A stretch of DNA of 64,000 nucleotides from Clavibacter capsici (GCF_001280205.1 NZ_CP012573.1:2992297-3056296), one strand, 5' to 3'. Shown: positions 26,333-36,311, numbered from the stretch's first letter. Program-made: numbers and translations. The notes: generated by a model from the sequence alone, not told the origin.

Positions 26333-27735
26333 TCACTCCAGCAGCAGCGCCGGCTCCTCGATGATGCTCGCCACGTCGGCCAGGAACCGGCTCGCGACGT
26401 CGCCGTCGACCACGCGGTGGTCGAAGCTCGCCCCGATGGTCGTGACGAAGCGCGAGCGCACCTCGCCGTCCACCACCCACGGCTTCTGCTTGATCGTGCC
26501 GAGCGCGACGATGGCGACCTCGCCCGGGTTGAGGATCGGCGTGCCCGTGTCCATCCCGAAGACGCCGATGTTGGTGAGCGTGATGGTGCCCTGGCTCATG
26601 TCCGCAGGGCTCGTCTTGCCGTCGCGGGCCGTGAGGGTCAGCTGCTCGAGCGCGCGGGCGAGCTCCAGCAGCGACATGGCCTGCGCCTCCTTGACGTTCG
26701 GCACCACGAGCCCGCGCGGGGTCGCGGCGGCGACGCCGAGGTTCACGTAGTGGCGGACGATGATCTCCTGGTCGGTCCAGGAGGAGTTGACCGTGGGGTT
26801 CCGGCGGACGGCCCAGATCATGGCCTTGGCCATGATGAGCAGCGGCGAGACCTTGACGCCCGCGAAGTCGGTGGACGCCTTGAGCCGCTTGACGAACTCC
26901 ATCGTGCGGGTCGCGTCGACGTCGACGAACAGGCTCACGTGCGGCGCCTGGAACGCGCTCTGCACCATGGCCGCCGCGATGACCTTGCGGACGCCCTTGA
27001 CGGGGATCCGGTCCTCGCGGGCATCCGGCCACTCGGGCGTCTCGATGTTCTTGAACACGCTCGCCTGCTGCGCGGTGCGGATCACGTCCTCGCGGGTGAT
27101 CTCGCCGACCAGCCCGGTGGCCTCCACCTCGGCCAGGTCGACCTCGAGGTCCTTGGCGAGCTTGCGGATGGGGGGCTTCGCGATGATCGGCACGGCGGAG
27201 GCGGCCGGCACCGAGGCGGGACGCGGGGCGCGCGCCGCGGGGCGCCGGCCTCGGCGCCCGGACGGGATGCGGGCCGGGCGGGTGCGGTCGCGCCCTGCTC
27301 GGGGCGGCGGCGCCGGCTCGCGACCTTGCCGACCGTGCCGTAGCCCACGAGCACGGCGCCCGAGGTGTCCTCGGCGGCGGGCGCGGGCGGGGCGACGGGC
27401 TCGCGGTCCTCGATGGCCGTGTCGTCCTCGATCACCGCCTCGCCCGGGAGCGCCATCTGCGCGGGCGTCTCGGCCGGGCCGGACAGGCCCGGCGAGCCCT
27501 GCGCGATCGCGATGATGGGCGTGCCCACCTCGACGGTCTGGCCCTCCTGCACGAGGAGCCCCGAGACCGTGCCCTCGTACGGGCTCGGCAGCTCCACGAG
27601 CGACTTCGCGGTCTCGATCTCGACGATCACCTGGTTCAGTGCCACCTGGTCGCCCGGCTGCACGCGCCACGAGACGATCTCGGCGTCGATGAGGCCCTCG
27701 CCCACGTCGGGCAGGGTGAACTCGGAATCAGCCAT
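26333..27735 (-). pseudogene. Branched-chain 2-oxoacid dehydrogenase E2 (dihydrolipoamide acyltransferase), frameshifted
   Basis: As given, the frame is broken. From the ATG at 27735 the N-terminal part reads as a lipoyl domain ([10 protein letters not shown], lipoyl-Lys in [10 protein letters not shown]) and linker. From about 27238 a different frame encodes the E1/E3-binding domain ([14 protein letters not shown]) and the catalytic domain ending [14 protein letters not shown]. One missing base in the G-run at 27239-27242 (C-run on the coding strand) explains it; restoring one gives about 466 residues, a normal length. It is the third gene of the E1alpha-E1beta-E2 operon. Either a real null mutation or a sequence error. 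Confidence 0.88.
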
Positions 27736-27776
27736 CGTGCGGTCCTCTTCTCCGTGCCGCGGGGGCGGCGGGCGTC

Positions 27777-28835
27777 TTAGTAGGCGAGCGAGCGGTCGAC
27801 GGCCTCCAGGATGCGGTCGGCATCCGGGAGGTACAGCGTCTCGAGCTTCGCGGGCGGGAACGGGGCGTCGAAGCCGGAGACGCGGATCACCGGCGCCTCG
27901 AGCGAGTAGAACGCGCGCTCGGTGACCGTGGCCGCGATCTCGGAGCCGACGGACACGTGGCCCGGCGCCTCCTGCGCGACGACGAGGCGGCCCGTGCGCT
28001 GCACCGACTCCAGGATGGGGCCGTAGTCGACGGGCGACAGCGAGCGCAGGTCGACGACCTCGACGCTCGTGCCCTCCTCGGCCGCGAGCTCGGCGGCCTG
28101 CAGCAGCATCGACACCATGGCGCCGTGGCCGACGAGCGTGACGTCGGTGCCGGAGCGGACGACGCGGCTCTCGTGCAGGCCGATGCCGGGGGCGGAGAAG
28201 TCGACCTCGCCCTTCGGCCGGTAGCGGGCCTTCGGCTCGAAGAACATGACCGGGTCGTCCGACTTGATGGCCTCCTGGATCATCCAGTAGGCGTCGTGCG
28301 GCGTGCTCGGGCTCACGACGCGGAGGCCGGGGGTGTGCGCGAAGTACGCCTCCGGGCTCTCCTGGTGGTGCTCGATGGCGCCGATGTGGCCGCCGTAGGG
28401 CACGCGGATCACGACGGGCATGCGCATGGCGCCCTCGTGCCGGTTGGTGATCTTGGCGAGCTGGCTCGTGATCTGGTCGAAGGCCGGGTAGATGAAGCCG
28501 TCGAACTGGATCTCGCAGATGGGCCGGTAGCCGCGCATCGCGAGGCCGATGGCCGTGCCGACGATGCCGGACTCGGCGAGCGGGGTGTCGATGACGCGGC
28601 GGGCGCCGAAGTCGCGCTGCAGGTGCTCGGTGATGCGGAAGACGCCGCCGAGCGGACCGATGTCCTCGCCCATGAGCAGGACCTTGTCGTCGTCCTCGAG
28701 CGCGCGGCGGAGGCCGGCGTTGAGCGCCTTCGCCATGGGCATGCTCTCGATGCCGGCGGGCGCTCCCGCGGTGCCCGCCGCTCCGGCGGCGGCGGCCGCC
28801 CCGGCGGCCTCGGCGCGGTCGATGGTGTCGGTCAT
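27777..28835 (-). CDS. bkdB: 2-oxoacid dehydrogenase E1 component, beta subunit
   Basis: A 352-aa transketolase-like E1beta. Motifs [54 protein letters not shown] and [15 protein letters not shown] are typical of branched-chain/pyruvate E1beta; [19 protein letters not shown] follows. With the alpha subunit it decarboxylates 2-oxoacids and passes the acyl group to E2. The ATG at 28835 overlaps the alpha stop (ATGA). The N-terminus has an Ala/Gly-rich extension. Branched-chain specificity, important for anteiso/iso fatty acids, is inferred. Confidence 0.9.
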   Translation of the reverse strand: MTDTIDRAEAAGAAAAAGAAGTAGAPAGIESMPMAKALNAGLRRALEDDDKVLLMGEDIGPLGGVFRITEHLQRDFGARRVIDTPLAESGIVGTAIGLAMRGYRPICEIQFDGFIYPAFDQITSQLAKITNRHEGAMRMPVVIRVPYGGHIGAIEHHQESPEAYFAHTPGLRVVSPSTPHDAYWMIQEAIKSDDPVMFFEPKARYRPKGEVDFSAPGIGLHESRVVRSGTDVTLVGHGAMVSMLLQAAELAAEEGTSVEVVDLRSLSPVDYGPILESVQRTGRLVVAQEAPGHVSVGSEIAATVTERAFYSLEAPVIRVSGFDAPFPPAKLETLYLPDADRILEAVDRSLAY

Positions 28836-29944
28836 CGGGTCCCTCCCAGCGAGGCCTCGTAGCGCTCGAGCCACTCGCGCTGCTCGGCGGTGACGGTGTG
28901 CGGATCCGAGTAGACGTGGTCGAAGATGCCCGACAGCGGCGGGCCGGTCAGCTCGATGGTGCGGCGGCGGACGTCGGCGGCGAGGTCCTTGGCCTCCTCG
29001 TCGATGCCGTCGAACAGCGACTGCGGCGCGCCCTGGTTGCGCAGGTACGCCTCGAGCCGGGCGATGGGGTCCTTCGCGACCCAGCCCTGCAGCTCCTCGT
29101 CGGTGCGGTACTTCGTGGGGTCGTCGCTCGACGTGTGGGCGCCGACACGGTACGTGAGCGCCTCGATGAAGGACGGGCCGCGGCCGTTCCGCGCGTCGTC
29201 GAGGTGCTTGGCCGTGACGGCGTAGCTCGCGAAGACGTCGTTGCCGTCGACCTGCGTGCTCGGCACGCCGAAGCCGCGCGAGCGGAGGTAGAGGGGCGTG
29301 CGCGACTGCGTGGTGACGGGCACGGAGATCGCCCAGTGGTTGTTCTGGAGGAAGAAGACCTGCGGGGTCTGGAAGCTCGCGGCGAAGACGAACGCCTCGC
29401 TCACGTCGCCCTGGCTCGTGGCACCGTCGCCGTAGTAGGCGATGACCGCGGTGTCGCGGTCGGGGTCGCCGGTCGCGACGTCGCCGTCGAACGCGACGCC
29501 CATCGCGTAGCCCGTGGCGTGCAGCGCCTGCGAGCCGATGACCAGCGTGTAGAGGTGGAAGTTGCCGACCGCCGGATCCCAGCCGCCGTGCGTGACGCCG
29601 CGCATGAGGCGCACGATGTCGACGGGGTCGATGCCGCGGATCAGGGCGACGCCGTGCTCCCGGTAGGCGGGGAACACATGGTCCTGCGGACGCGTGGCCC
29701 GACCGGATCCGACCTGCGCCGCCTCCTGGCCCGTGCTCGGCGCCCAGAGGCCCAGGTGGCCCTGGCGCTGGAGGTTGGTGGCCTCGAGGTCGAACGCCCG
29801 CGTGAGGCGCATGTCGCGGAGGAAGCCGCGATGGTCGTCCTCCGTGAGTCGCTCGAAGTACGGGAGGAACTCCTCGGCGGAGTCGCTCGGTGCGAGCTCG
29901 CCCGCGGGGGTCAGGAGCTGGACCGTCACATCGCTTTCCGGCAT
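28832..29944 (-). CDS. bkdA: 2-oxoacid dehydrogenase E1 component, alpha subunit
   Basis: A 370-aa thiamine-diphosphate-dependent E1alpha. The ThDP/Mg motif is [18 protein letters not shown] followed by [11 protein letters not shown]. Other landmarks are [26 protein letters not shown] and the phosphorylation-loop region [16 protein letters not shown]. The protein pairs with the beta subunit encoded 4 bases overlapping downstream. The start at 29944 sits 6 bases after a TAGGTT -10 element, so the operon appears leaderless. Confidence 0.92.
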   Translation of the reverse strand: MPESDVTVQLLTPAGELAPSDSAEEFLPYFERLTEDDHRGFLRDMRLTRAFDLEATNLQRQGHLGLWAPSTGQEAAQVGSGRATRPQDHVFPAYREHGVALIRGIDPVDIVRLMRGVTHGGWDPAVGNFHLYTLVIGSQALHATGYAMGVAFDGDVATGDPDRDTAVIAYYGDGATSQGDVSEAFVFAASFQTPQVFFLQNNHWAISVPVTTQSRTPLYLRSRGFGVPSTQVDGNDVFASYAVTAKHLDDARNGRGPSFIEALTYRVGAHTSSDDPTKYRTDEELQGWVAKDPIARLEAYLRNQGAPQSLFDGIDEEAKDLAADVRRRTIELTGPPLSGIFDHVYSDPHTVTAEQREWLERYEASLGGTR

Positions 29945-29950
29945 CGTCCC

Positions 29951-29956
29951 AACCTA
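29951..29956 (-). promoter_or_regulatory. -10 element (TAGGTT) for a leaderless E1alpha transcript
   Basis: On the minus strand TAGGTT ends 6 bases before the ATG at 29944. Confidence 0.55.
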
Positions 29957-31069
29957 CCGGCGCGCCGGGTGGCCCTCCGGCAGCCCCCGGACAATTCCCG
30001 CCGACGCGTTCAGTAGCTTCCGGACAGAGGCGGTTTCGCCGATGGTGACGCGGATCCCCTCGGATCCGAACGCGCGCACCACGAGGCCCGCGGCGGCCAG
30101 CTGCGCCTCGACCTCCGCGGTCTCGGCGCCCGTGGCGAGCCAGACGAAGTTGCCGTGGGGGCGGGGGACGTCCCAGCCCTGCTCGGTGAGCGCGCGCCAG
30201 GCCTCGTCGCGATCCCGCGCGAGCACGGCGACGCGCTCCAGGAGCTCGTCCTCGTGCTCGAGCGACGCGAGCGCCGCGTGCTGCGCGTGGCCGGTGACGG
30301 AGAGCGGGATCGCGGCCGAGCGGGCGGCGTCGAGGATCCTCGGGTGCCCGACCGCGTAGCCGATGCGGAGGCCCGCGAGCCCGTAGGCCTTGGAGAAGGT
30401 GCGGAGGACGACGAGGTTCGGGTGGTCCGCGAGGAGGCGCATGCCGTCGAGGGCATGCTCCGGGGCGACGAACTCGCCGTACGCCTCGTCGAGCAGCACG
30501 AGCACGTCGCGGGGGACGGCCGCGAGCAGGCGCTCGAGGTCCTCCTGCGTCACCAGCGTGCCGGTGGGGTTGTTCGGCGTGCAGACGATGACGACGCGCG
30601 TCTGGTCGGTGACGGCCGCGATCATGCCGTCGACGTCGTGCGAGTGGTCGGGCAGGTTCGGGACGGGGACGCCCGTGGCCCCCGCCACCGTGATGAGCGT
30701 GGGGTAGGCCTCGAAGGAGCGCCAGGCGTGGACGACCTCGTCGCCCGGGCCCGCGGCCGCGGTGATGAGCTGGGACAGGATCGCGACCGACCCCGCGCCC
30801 GCGTGCACGTGGTCGACCGTGACGCCGAAGCGCTCCGCGAGCGCCGTGCGCAGCAGGGTCGCGCCGGCGTCCGGGTAGCGGTTCACGTCGCGCACCTGGT
30901 CGATGCGCGCGAGGACCGACGGCAGGGGATCGAAGGGGTTCTCGTTGCTGGAGAGCTTGAAGTCGTCCTCGCCGGCGGGCTTGCCCTGGCGGTACGCGAC
31001 CATGGCCGCGATCGCGGGGCGGAGCCGCACGGGAGCTGCGGCGTCGAGCGGGGCGTGTTCGGGGGTCAC
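29954..31069 (-). CDS. hisC: HisC-family aminotransferase (histidinol-phosphate or aromatic)
   Basis: A 371-aa fold-type I PLP enzyme. Motifs: [36 protein letters not shown], the LLDEAYGEF Asp-Ala-Tyr and the Schiff-base Lys in [15 protein letters not shown], plus a late Arg in EGIRVTIG. It would convert imidazole-acetol phosphate to histidinol phosphate, or act on phenylalanine/tyrosine (the Pat branch). No other his genes are nearby, so the substrate is open. The GTG at 31069 is preceded by a -10 at 6 bases. Confidence 0.85.
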   Translation of the reverse strand: MTPEHAPLDAAAPVRLRPAIAAMVAYRQGKPAGEDDFKLSSNENPFDPLPSVLARIDQVRDVNRYPDAGATLLRTALAERFGVTVDHVHAGAGSVAILSQLITAAAGPGDEVVHAWRSFEAYPTLITVAGATGVPVPNLPDHSHDVDGMIAAVTDQTRVVIVCTPNNPTGTLVTQEDLERLLAAVPRDVLVLLDEAYGEFVAPEHALDGMRLLADHPNLVVLRTFSKAYGLAGLRIGYAVGHPRILDAARSAAIPLSVTGHAQHAALASLEHEDELLERVAVLARDRDEAWRALTEQGWDVPRPHGNFVWLATGAETAEVEAQLAAAGLVVRAFGSEGIRVTIGETASVRKLLNASAGIVRGLPEGHPARR

Positions 31070-31075
31070 CGGGCG

Positions 31076-31081
31076 ATTCTA
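31076..31081 (-). promoter_or_regulatory. -10 element (TAGAAT) for a leaderless aminotransferase transcript
   Basis: On the minus strand TAGAAT ends 6 bases before the GTG at 31069. Confidence 0.6.
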
Positions 31082-31139
31082 GGGGCGGGGCCCCGACGCG
31101 CCCATGGTCGCACCGGGTGCGGTCTGGGAGGATCGCAGC

Positions 31140-31535
31140 ATGTCCCGCTTCCTCGTCCGCGTCGTCATCAACGCCGTCGCGCTCTGGCTCACCACGCTCA
31201 TCGTCTCCGGCACGGTCGTGACCGCCTACGAACCGGGCGACACCACGGCCACCGTGCTCACGTACCTGCTGCTGGGCGCGATCTTCGGCGTCGTGAACGG
31301 CGTGATCGGCACGGCCATCCGCATCGTCGCGTTCCCCCTCTACATCCTGACCCTCGGCCTGATCGCGCTCGTCGTGAACGGCCTGCTCTTCCTCCTGGTG
31401 GGCGCGATCTCCGACGCGCTCGGCTTCGGCCTCACGGTCGAGGGCTTCTGGTGGGGCGTGCTCGGCGCCCTCCTCATGGCGCTCTTCAGCTGGCTGGTGG
31501 GGCTCGTGCTGCGCCCGGTGACCTCCCGGGTCTGA
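31140..31535 (+). CDS. Phage holin family/YvlD-like four-TM membrane protein
   Basis: A 131-aa protein almost wholly of four helices, starting MSRFLVRVVINAVALWLTTL. The segment FGVVNGVIGTAIRIVAFPLYILTLG and the last helix with WWGVLGALLMALFSWLVG match the Mycobacterium/Bacillus YvlD-like (phage holin 4-2 superfamily) proteins. No phage genes are around, so this is a chromosomal membrane protein of unknown role. The ATG at 31140 follows GGGAGGA. Confidence 0.88.
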   Translation: MSRFLVRVVINAVALWLTTLIVSGTVVTAYEPGDTTATVLTYLLLGAIFGVVNGVIGTAIRIVAFPLYILTLGLIALVVNGLLFLLVGAISDALGFGLTVEGFWWGVLGALLMALFSWLVGLVLRPVTSRV

Positions 31536-31542
31536 CCCCGGA

Positions 31543-32925
31543 TCACATCCCGCCCCGCCGCGCGTGCGTCGGGGCGTGGGGCACGCGCTCCGCTCGGTAG
31601 AGGTGGGAGGCGACCGGGGTCGCGCCGTCGAGGAACCCGTGGAGCTCGGCGCGCACCCGCACCAGCAGCGGCGAGCGCGACGCGTCCATGTCGGCCGCCG
31701 TCGCCCGGTACGTGTCCAGGTCGTGGGCGTCCAGCGGGCCGGCCGGTGCGGTCGGGCCGAAGGCCGGGGCGCGCACCACGACGTCGTCGCCCGCGTCGCC
31801 GGCTGACGGGCGCGCGCCCCCGAGGCCGGGGACGGGATCGTCCGTGTGCTCCACCGCGACCCCGTCGATCCCCTGCCGCAGCGGCAGCTCGCCGACCGGC
31901 GACCCGAACGTGAGCTCGTGGGTGACGCGGAAGCCCGGGTCGTCGCCCGCCGAACGGGCGAGGATCCCGCCCATCGAGTAGCCGACGACGTACACCTCGT
32001 CGTCCGCGGTGGCACCCGCGTCGTGGAGCGCCGTCTCGGCCGCCCGCACGGCCGACCCGCCCTCGGTCGCGAGCGCCGTGGCCGCCGACGCGGGCCCGAA
32101 GTCCTCGCGCCCGGTGCGCGGATCGAGCGTCACCATGCCGCCGAGGTACGCGACGAAGCGCCGACCCCCGTCGGGTGCCCGGTACTCCTCCACGCGCATC
32201 TGCGGTGCGCCGGGGACGGGATCGGGGATGCGGGCGGCGAGGTCGGCGAGGCTCGCCGGCGCCGGCCGCAGCGCGTCGGGCCGCACGTGCACCGCCGCGG
32301 ACCCGTCGCGCAGGAGGCCGATGCCGCCGAGCAGGGCCAGGAGGCCCGCGGTCGTCGACCGCACCGCGTCGTCGCGGTCCGCGGCATCCGGCGAGGCGTG
32401 CGCGGCCGCGTCGGCCACGTCCGAGACGACGGCTCGGACGGCCCCCGGGACCATCAGCCGACCCGGGCCGTCCGGCCGCAGGGCGATCAAGCCGCCGAGC
32501 CCCAGGGCCCCCAGGGCGTCCACCGGCAGCCGGACGAGGTCGTCGAGGAGGCCGCCGGGATCCGCCGCTGTGCTCGCCCCTCCCCCGTCCCCGGACGCGG
32601 ACCGCACGCAGCGGTCGACGTCGCGCTCCCCGTCCGCGTACTCGGCGGCCGCACGACGCAGGTCGACGGCGAGCGCCCGCGCGTCGTGCGCGGCCGACGC
32701 CAGGAGACCGCGAGGGACGTCGAGGCCCGCGTCGTGCTCGCCCGTGACCCGGGAGACGAGGGGAGGGAGGGCGAGCGCCCGGGCGTGCTCGTCGAGGCGC
32801 TCGCCCGCGTCGTCGAGGTCGACGGCGAGGCGCGCGAGGTCGTCCGTGACGACGGACGTGGTGCCAGCCGTGGTGACGACGAGGCCCGGCGCGTCGACGC
32901 CCGTCACGGGTGGGAACCCGGGCAT
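31543..32925 (-). CDS. DUF1023-type alpha/beta hydrolase
   Basis: A 460-aa protein. The N-terminal half is helical and Asp/Ala/Arg-rich, like the WXG100-type domains often fused to these hydrolases. The C-terminal hydrolase has the nucleophile elbow VVGYSMGGILA (GxSxG), preceded by DEVYVVG and followed by THELTFGSPVGELP; a late His (DAHDLDTYRA) may complete the triad. The ATG at 32925 lies inside the upstream gene's end. The substrate is unknown; lipid or cell-envelope esters are common guesses for the family. Confidence 0.82.
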   Translation of the reverse strand: MPGFPPVTGVDAPGLVVTTAGTTSVVTDDLARLAVDLDDAGERLDEHARALALPPLVSRVTGEHDAGLDVPRGLLASAAHDARALAVDLRRAAAEYADGERDVDRCVRSASGDGGGASTAADPGGLLDDLVRLPVDALGALGLGGLIALRPDGPGRLMVPGAVRAVVSDVADAAAHASPDAADRDDAVRSTTAGLLALLGGIGLLRDGSAAVHVRPDALRPAPASLADLAARIPDPVPGAPQMRVEEYRAPDGGRRFVAYLGGMVTLDPRTGREDFGPASAATALATEGGSAVRAAETALHDAGATADDEVYVVGYSMGGILARSAGDDPGFRVTHELTFGSPVGELPLRQGIDGVAVEHTDDPVPGLGGARPSAGDAGDDVVVRAPAFGPTAPAGPLDAHDLDTYRATAADMDASRSPLLVRVRAELHGFLDGATPVASHLYRAERVPHAPTHARRGGM

Positions 32926-33224
32926 CCGGCCGCGGATCCCGCGCCCGGGCGCGCGTCGTGGAGGAGGGTCGCGGCGAGCGCCACCCGGCCCGCGAGGTCG
33001 TCGAGCGAGCGCGTGAAGGCGTCGTGCGCGCGGCCGGACCAGGACGGATCGTCCCGGCACGACGCGATGCGGCGCCGGGTCTCCCCCACCGCATCCGCCA
33101 GCGTCGCCAGCGCGTGCGCCCGGGTCTGCTCCTCCACGAGCACCAGCCCCGGCGTGCCGCCCTCCCCCGGCGGGACCCCGCCTCCGAGCGGATCCCCGCC
33201 GACCCCGTGCGCCTGCTCCTGCAC
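32904..33224 (-). CDS. WXG100-like small helical protein
   Basis: A 106-aa protein with a central SWSGRAHDAF turn (W-x-G) flanked by helices (LATLADAVGETRRRIAS and SLDDLAGRVALAATLL), the plan of WXG100/ESX-type proteins. The GTG at 33224 follows GGAAGGGG. It overlaps the DUF1023 hydrolase start by 22 bases, so they are co-translated and probably work together. No type VII secretion ATPase is in the window; membership in ESX secretion is inference. Confidence 0.7.
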   Translation of the reverse strand: MQEQAHGVGGDPLGGGVPPGEGGTPGLVLVEEQTRAHALATLADAVGETRRRIASCRDDPSWSGRAHDAFTRSLDDLAGRVALAATLLHDARPGAGSAAGCPGSHP

Positions 33225-33358
33225 CGCGTCCCCTTCCCCTGTCCGACGACCCGCATGCTGCCGGAGGGACGGCCGGGCGCCCGGCCTCGGCGGCGCATCG
33301 GGGGACGAGCTCGGGTCCGGGGGATGTGGGGAGGGACGGCAGCCGACAGAATGAGCGC

Positions 33359-33886
33359 ATGGGAGCCCCCGAGTCCCCGGTCACGACGGCGCCACCCGTC
33401 TTCCGGATCGCCTTCGTCTGCACCGGCAACATCTGCCGATCGCCCATGGCGGAGGTCGTGTTCCGGGACCTGGTGCGGCGCGCCGGCCACGCCGACCGCG
33501 TCTGGGTCACGAGCGCCGGCACGGGCGACTGGCACGTGGGCGAGCAGGCGGACGCGCGCACGCTCGCCGCGCTCGAGAGGGTCGGGCTGTCGGGATCCGC
33601 GCACCGCGCCAAGCAGTTCGACCCGGACACCCTGCCGGACCTCGACCTGGTCGTCGTCTTCGACCGCGGCCAGGAGCGGACGCTGCGCCAGTGGGCGCGG
33701 ACCGAGGCGGACCGGGCGAAGATCCACCTGCTGCTGTCGTTCGATCCTCCACAGGCGCACCTGCGGGACGTGCCCGACCCGTACTACACCGACGCGGCGA
33801 TGTTCGACCGGGTTCTTGGGATGATAGATCGAGCCGCCCGGGCCCTCCTCACGCAGGTGGAGCCCGGCATCCGTCCCCCCAGCTAG
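33359..33886 (+). CDS. Low-molecular-weight protein tyrosine phosphatase
   Basis: A 175-aa phosphatase. The P-loop CTGNICRS (CX5R) is at about residues 21-28 with the catalytic Cys first, and the general acid Asp is in DVPDPYY near the C-terminus. Such enzymes remove phosphate from tyrosine on cytoplasmic proteins. The start at 33359 is preceded by CAGAAT at 6 bases, possibly leaderless. Followed by purB with 13 bases between, so the two may share a transcript. Confidence 0.92.
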   Translation: MGAPESPVTTAPPVFRIAFVCTGNICRSPMAEVVFRDLVRRAGHADRVWVTSAGTGDWHVGEQADARTLAALERVGLSGSAHRAKQFDPDTLPDLDLVVVFDRGQERTLRQWARTEADRAKIHLLLSFDPPQAHLRDVPDPYYTDAAMFDRVLGMIDRAARALLTQVEPGIRPPS

Positions 33887-33899
33887 GAGATCACCCCGC

Positions 33900-35282
33900 A
33901 TGAGCCCGTTGCCCCCGCAGGTGCTGAGCCCCCTCGACGGTCGCTACGCCCCCGTCGTCACCGAGCTCGGCGAGCACCTCTCGGAGGCGGGCCTCAACCG
34001 GGCGCGCATCCACGTCGAGGTCGAGTGGCTCATCCACCTCACCGACCGGTCGCTCCTCTCCTCCTCTCCCTTCACGGAGGAGCAGAAGGCGGCGCTGCGG
34101 CGCGTCGTCGCGGAGTTCGGGCAGGAGCAGATCGACGCGCTCGCCCGGGTCGAGGCCGTCACCCGGCACGACGTGAAGGCCGTCGAGTACTTCGTGCGGG
34201 ACCGCCTCGCGGAGCTGGGCCTCGGGCACGTCGCGGAGCTCACGCACTTCGCCTGCACGAGCGAGGACATCAACAACCTCTCCTACGCGCTCGTCATCGA
34301 CCGCGCCGTGCGGGAGGTGTGGCTGCCGAAGCTGGTGTCCGTCATCGGCGCGCTCCGCGAGCGGGCCCTCCTGTTCCGCGACGACGCGATGCTGTCGCGC
34401 ACGCACGGGCAGCCGGCCACCCCCACCACGCTCGGCAAGGAGCTCGCGGTGTTCGTGCACCGGCTCGAGCGCCTGCGCGCGGACGTGGAGGACGTCGAGG
34501 TGCTCGGCAAGTTCAGCGGCGCCACGGGCACGTTCGCCGCGCACCTCGCGGCCGACGCCGACGTCGACTGGCCCGCCGAGTCGCGCGCGTTCGTCACGGG
34601 CCTCGGCCTCGTGTGGAACCCGCTCACCACGCAGATCGAGTCGCACGACTGGCAGGCCGAGCTCTACACGCGCATCGCGCACGTCAACCGGGTGCTGCAC
34701 AACCTCTGCACCGACGTGTGGACCTACATCTCCATGGGCTACTTCCGGCAGATCCCGCAGGCGGGCGCCACCGGGTCGTCCACCATGCCGCACAAGATCA
34801 ACCCCATCCGGTTCGAGAACGCCGAGGCGAACCTCGAGCTGTCGAACGCGTTCCTCGACTCGCTCTCCTCGACCCTCGTCACCTCGCGCCTGCAGCGCGA
34901 CCTCACCGACTCCACGACGCAGCGGAACGTCGGCGTCGCCCTCGGCCACTCGCTGCTCGCGCTCGACAACATCGGGCGCGGGCTCCTCGAGATCGACGTC
35001 GACCGGGCGCTGCTGGCGTCCGACCTCGACGCGAACTGGGAGGTGCTCGGCGAGGCCATCCAGACGGTCATCCGCGCGGAGATCGTCGCGGGACGCAGCT
35101 CCATCAGCGACCCCTACGCGGTGCTGAAGGAGCTCACGCGCGGCAAGCGGGTCGGTCGCGACGACATGCGCGCGTTCGTGTCCGGGCTCGACATCGGGGA
35201 CGCGGCGAAGGCGCGGCTGCTCGAGCTGACGCCCGCCGGGTACGCGGGGCTGGCATCGCAGCTGGTCGACCGCATCCTCTGA
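33900..35282 (+). CDS. purB: Adenylosuccinate lyase
   Basis: A 460-aa lyase of the aspartase/fumarase superfamily, acting twice in purine synthesis (SAICAR to AICAR, and adenylosuccinate to AMP). Signature SSTMPHKINPI is at about residues 295-305. Other motifs are SPLDGRYAPVV at the N-terminus, FACTSEDINNLSYAL, SRTHGQPATPTTLGKE and LSRDLTDS-like RLQRDLTDSTTQRN. The ATG at 33900 follows TAGGAGAT. Length and motifs are those of the E. coli-type enzyme. Confidence 0.96.
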   Translation: MSPLPPQVLSPLDGRYAPVVTELGEHLSEAGLNRARIHVEVEWLIHLTDRSLLSSSPFTEEQKAALRRVVAEFGQEQIDALARVEAVTRHDVKAVEYFVRDRLAELGLGHVAELTHFACTSEDINNLSYALVIDRAVREVWLPKLVSVIGALRERALLFRDDAMLSRTHGQPATPTTLGKELAVFVHRLERLRADVEDVEVLGKFSGATGTFAAHLAADADVDWPAESRAFVTGLGLVWNPLTTQIESHDWQAELYTRIAHVNRVLHNLCTDVWTYISMGYFRQIPQAGATGSSTMPHKINPIRFENAEANLELSNAFLDSLSSTLVTSRLQRDLTDSTTQRNVGVALGHSLLALDNIGRGLLEIDVDRALLASDLDANWEVLGEAIQTVIRAEIVAGRSSISDPYAVLKELTRGKRVGRDDMRAFVSGLDIGDAAKARLLELTPAGYAGLASQLVDRIL

Positions 35283-35364
35283 GCCGGGAGGCCGGGACCC
35301 TCGTCGAGGCGGGATCCCGGCACCCGTCCGCGGGACGGATCGAGCCGGCGCCGAGCCGGGCGGC

Positions 35365-35634
35365 TCAGTGCCGGGTCGGCCGATCCGGGTGGTCCTGCTC
35401 GTCCATGTCCTGGAGCTCGTCGCGGTTCGGCTTGAACGACAGAGCGAGCATGGCGAGCATCACGAGCGCGCCGATGAACGCGACGCCCGTGAAGACGACC
35501 ACGACCGTCCACGACTGCGCGTCGCCCGGTCGCGTGCTCAGCGCCACGATGAGGCCCACGAACGCGGCGAGCGCCGCCGCGATGCCGAGCAGCTCGGCGG
35601 GGCGCATGCGGTCCTTGCGGATGTCAGAAGTCAC
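35365..35634 (-). CDS. Small two-TM membrane protein, 89 aa
   Basis: Starts at the GTG 35634 (VTSDIRKDRMRPAELLG), 2 bases after the stop of the HdeD-like gene, so the two form an operon. Two membrane helices (ELLGIAAALAAFVGLIVAL and VVVVFTGVAFIGALVMLAML) and a charged C-terminal tail ending DHPDRPTRH. Not recognised as a named family. Convergent with purB. Confidence 0.75.
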   Translation of the reverse strand: MTSDIRKDRMRPAELLGIAAALAAFVGLIVALSTRPGDAQSWTVVVVFTGVAFIGALVMLAMLALSFKPNRDELQDMDEQDHPDRPTRH

Positions 35635-35636
35635 GG

Positions 35637-36311
35637 TCAGCTCGCGCTCTCGGTCGTTCGGGGGGCGTCCGCCGCGGAGGTCGCGGTGGGCGTGGAGGTG
35701 CCCCACTTCATGCTCAGGGCGGCGATGACCAGGAAGACCCCGACGATCGCCGCGTAGGCGCCCAGCAGGCCGACGGCCACGACGGGCGCGGTGAGCTGGC
35801 CCTCGCGCTGCTCGACGCCGCCGTACTGGACGAGGAGGTCCGGCGGGACCAGGAGGAAGGCGACGGCGAGGACGACGGTGAGCGCGCCGGCGGTGATCGC
35901 GTCGGTCGCGCCCGGCACGCGGCCGCGCGAACGCAGGCCGGAGACGAGCTCGAGGAAGCCGGTGATCGCGGCCCAGACGCTGACGACGTAGAGGAGCACC
36001 AGGACGCCGCCGTCGCGGGCGAGCAGCGCGGCGACGCCGGCCACCACGGTGAGCGCGCCCTGGACGATGGCGCTCGTGCGGATCCGCGCGGCCGGTCCGC
36101 GGAGCGCCCGGGCGCCGAGGCCCGCGGTGATCAGGCCGGAGACGATCGCGAAGGCGCCGAACGCCACGAGGCCGAGGGCCGGCGAGTGGTCGCTGGAGAA
36201 GGTGATGAACGCGGCGAGCGCGAGGGCGGGCAGTGCGCGCAGGAGGAGCACGGGCCAGTACGCCGCCCGGAACGTCAGCTCGTCCTCGGACACGGCAGCC
36301 TCTCTCTCCAT
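35637..36311 (-). CDS. HdeD-family (DUF308) membrane protein
   Basis: A 224-aa protein with six helices arranged as three repeated pairs, the HdeD/DUF308 layout. Segments AFGAFAIVSGLITAGLG and LYVVSVWAAITGFLELVSG are characteristic. E. coli HdeD is linked to acid resistance, but the role here is unknown. The start at 36311 lies 7 bases after a TAGGCT -10 element, so it seems leaderless. Confidence 0.85.
   Translation of the reverse strand: MEREAAVSEDELTFRAAYWPVLLLRALPALALAAFITFSSDHSPALGLVAFGAFAIVSGLITAGLGARALRGPAARIRTSAIVQGALTVVAGVAALLARDGGVLVLLYVVSVWAAITGFLELVSGLRSRGRVPGATDAITAGALTVVLAVAFLLVPPDLLVQYGGVEQREGQLTAPVVAVGLLGAYAAIVGVFLVIAALSMKWGTSTPTATSAADAPRTTESAS

Noticed and set aside
31140..31535. 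Prophage remnant suggested by the holin-like protein
   Set aside because: No other phage genes or attachment repeats; YvlD-like proteins are ordinary chromosomal membrane proteins.
27777..32015. A 1412-codon open frame on the minus strand
   Set aside because: It crosses E1beta, E1alpha, the aminotransferase and the hydrolase; only its last 352 codons (E1beta) are real. Long false frames are expected at this GC content.
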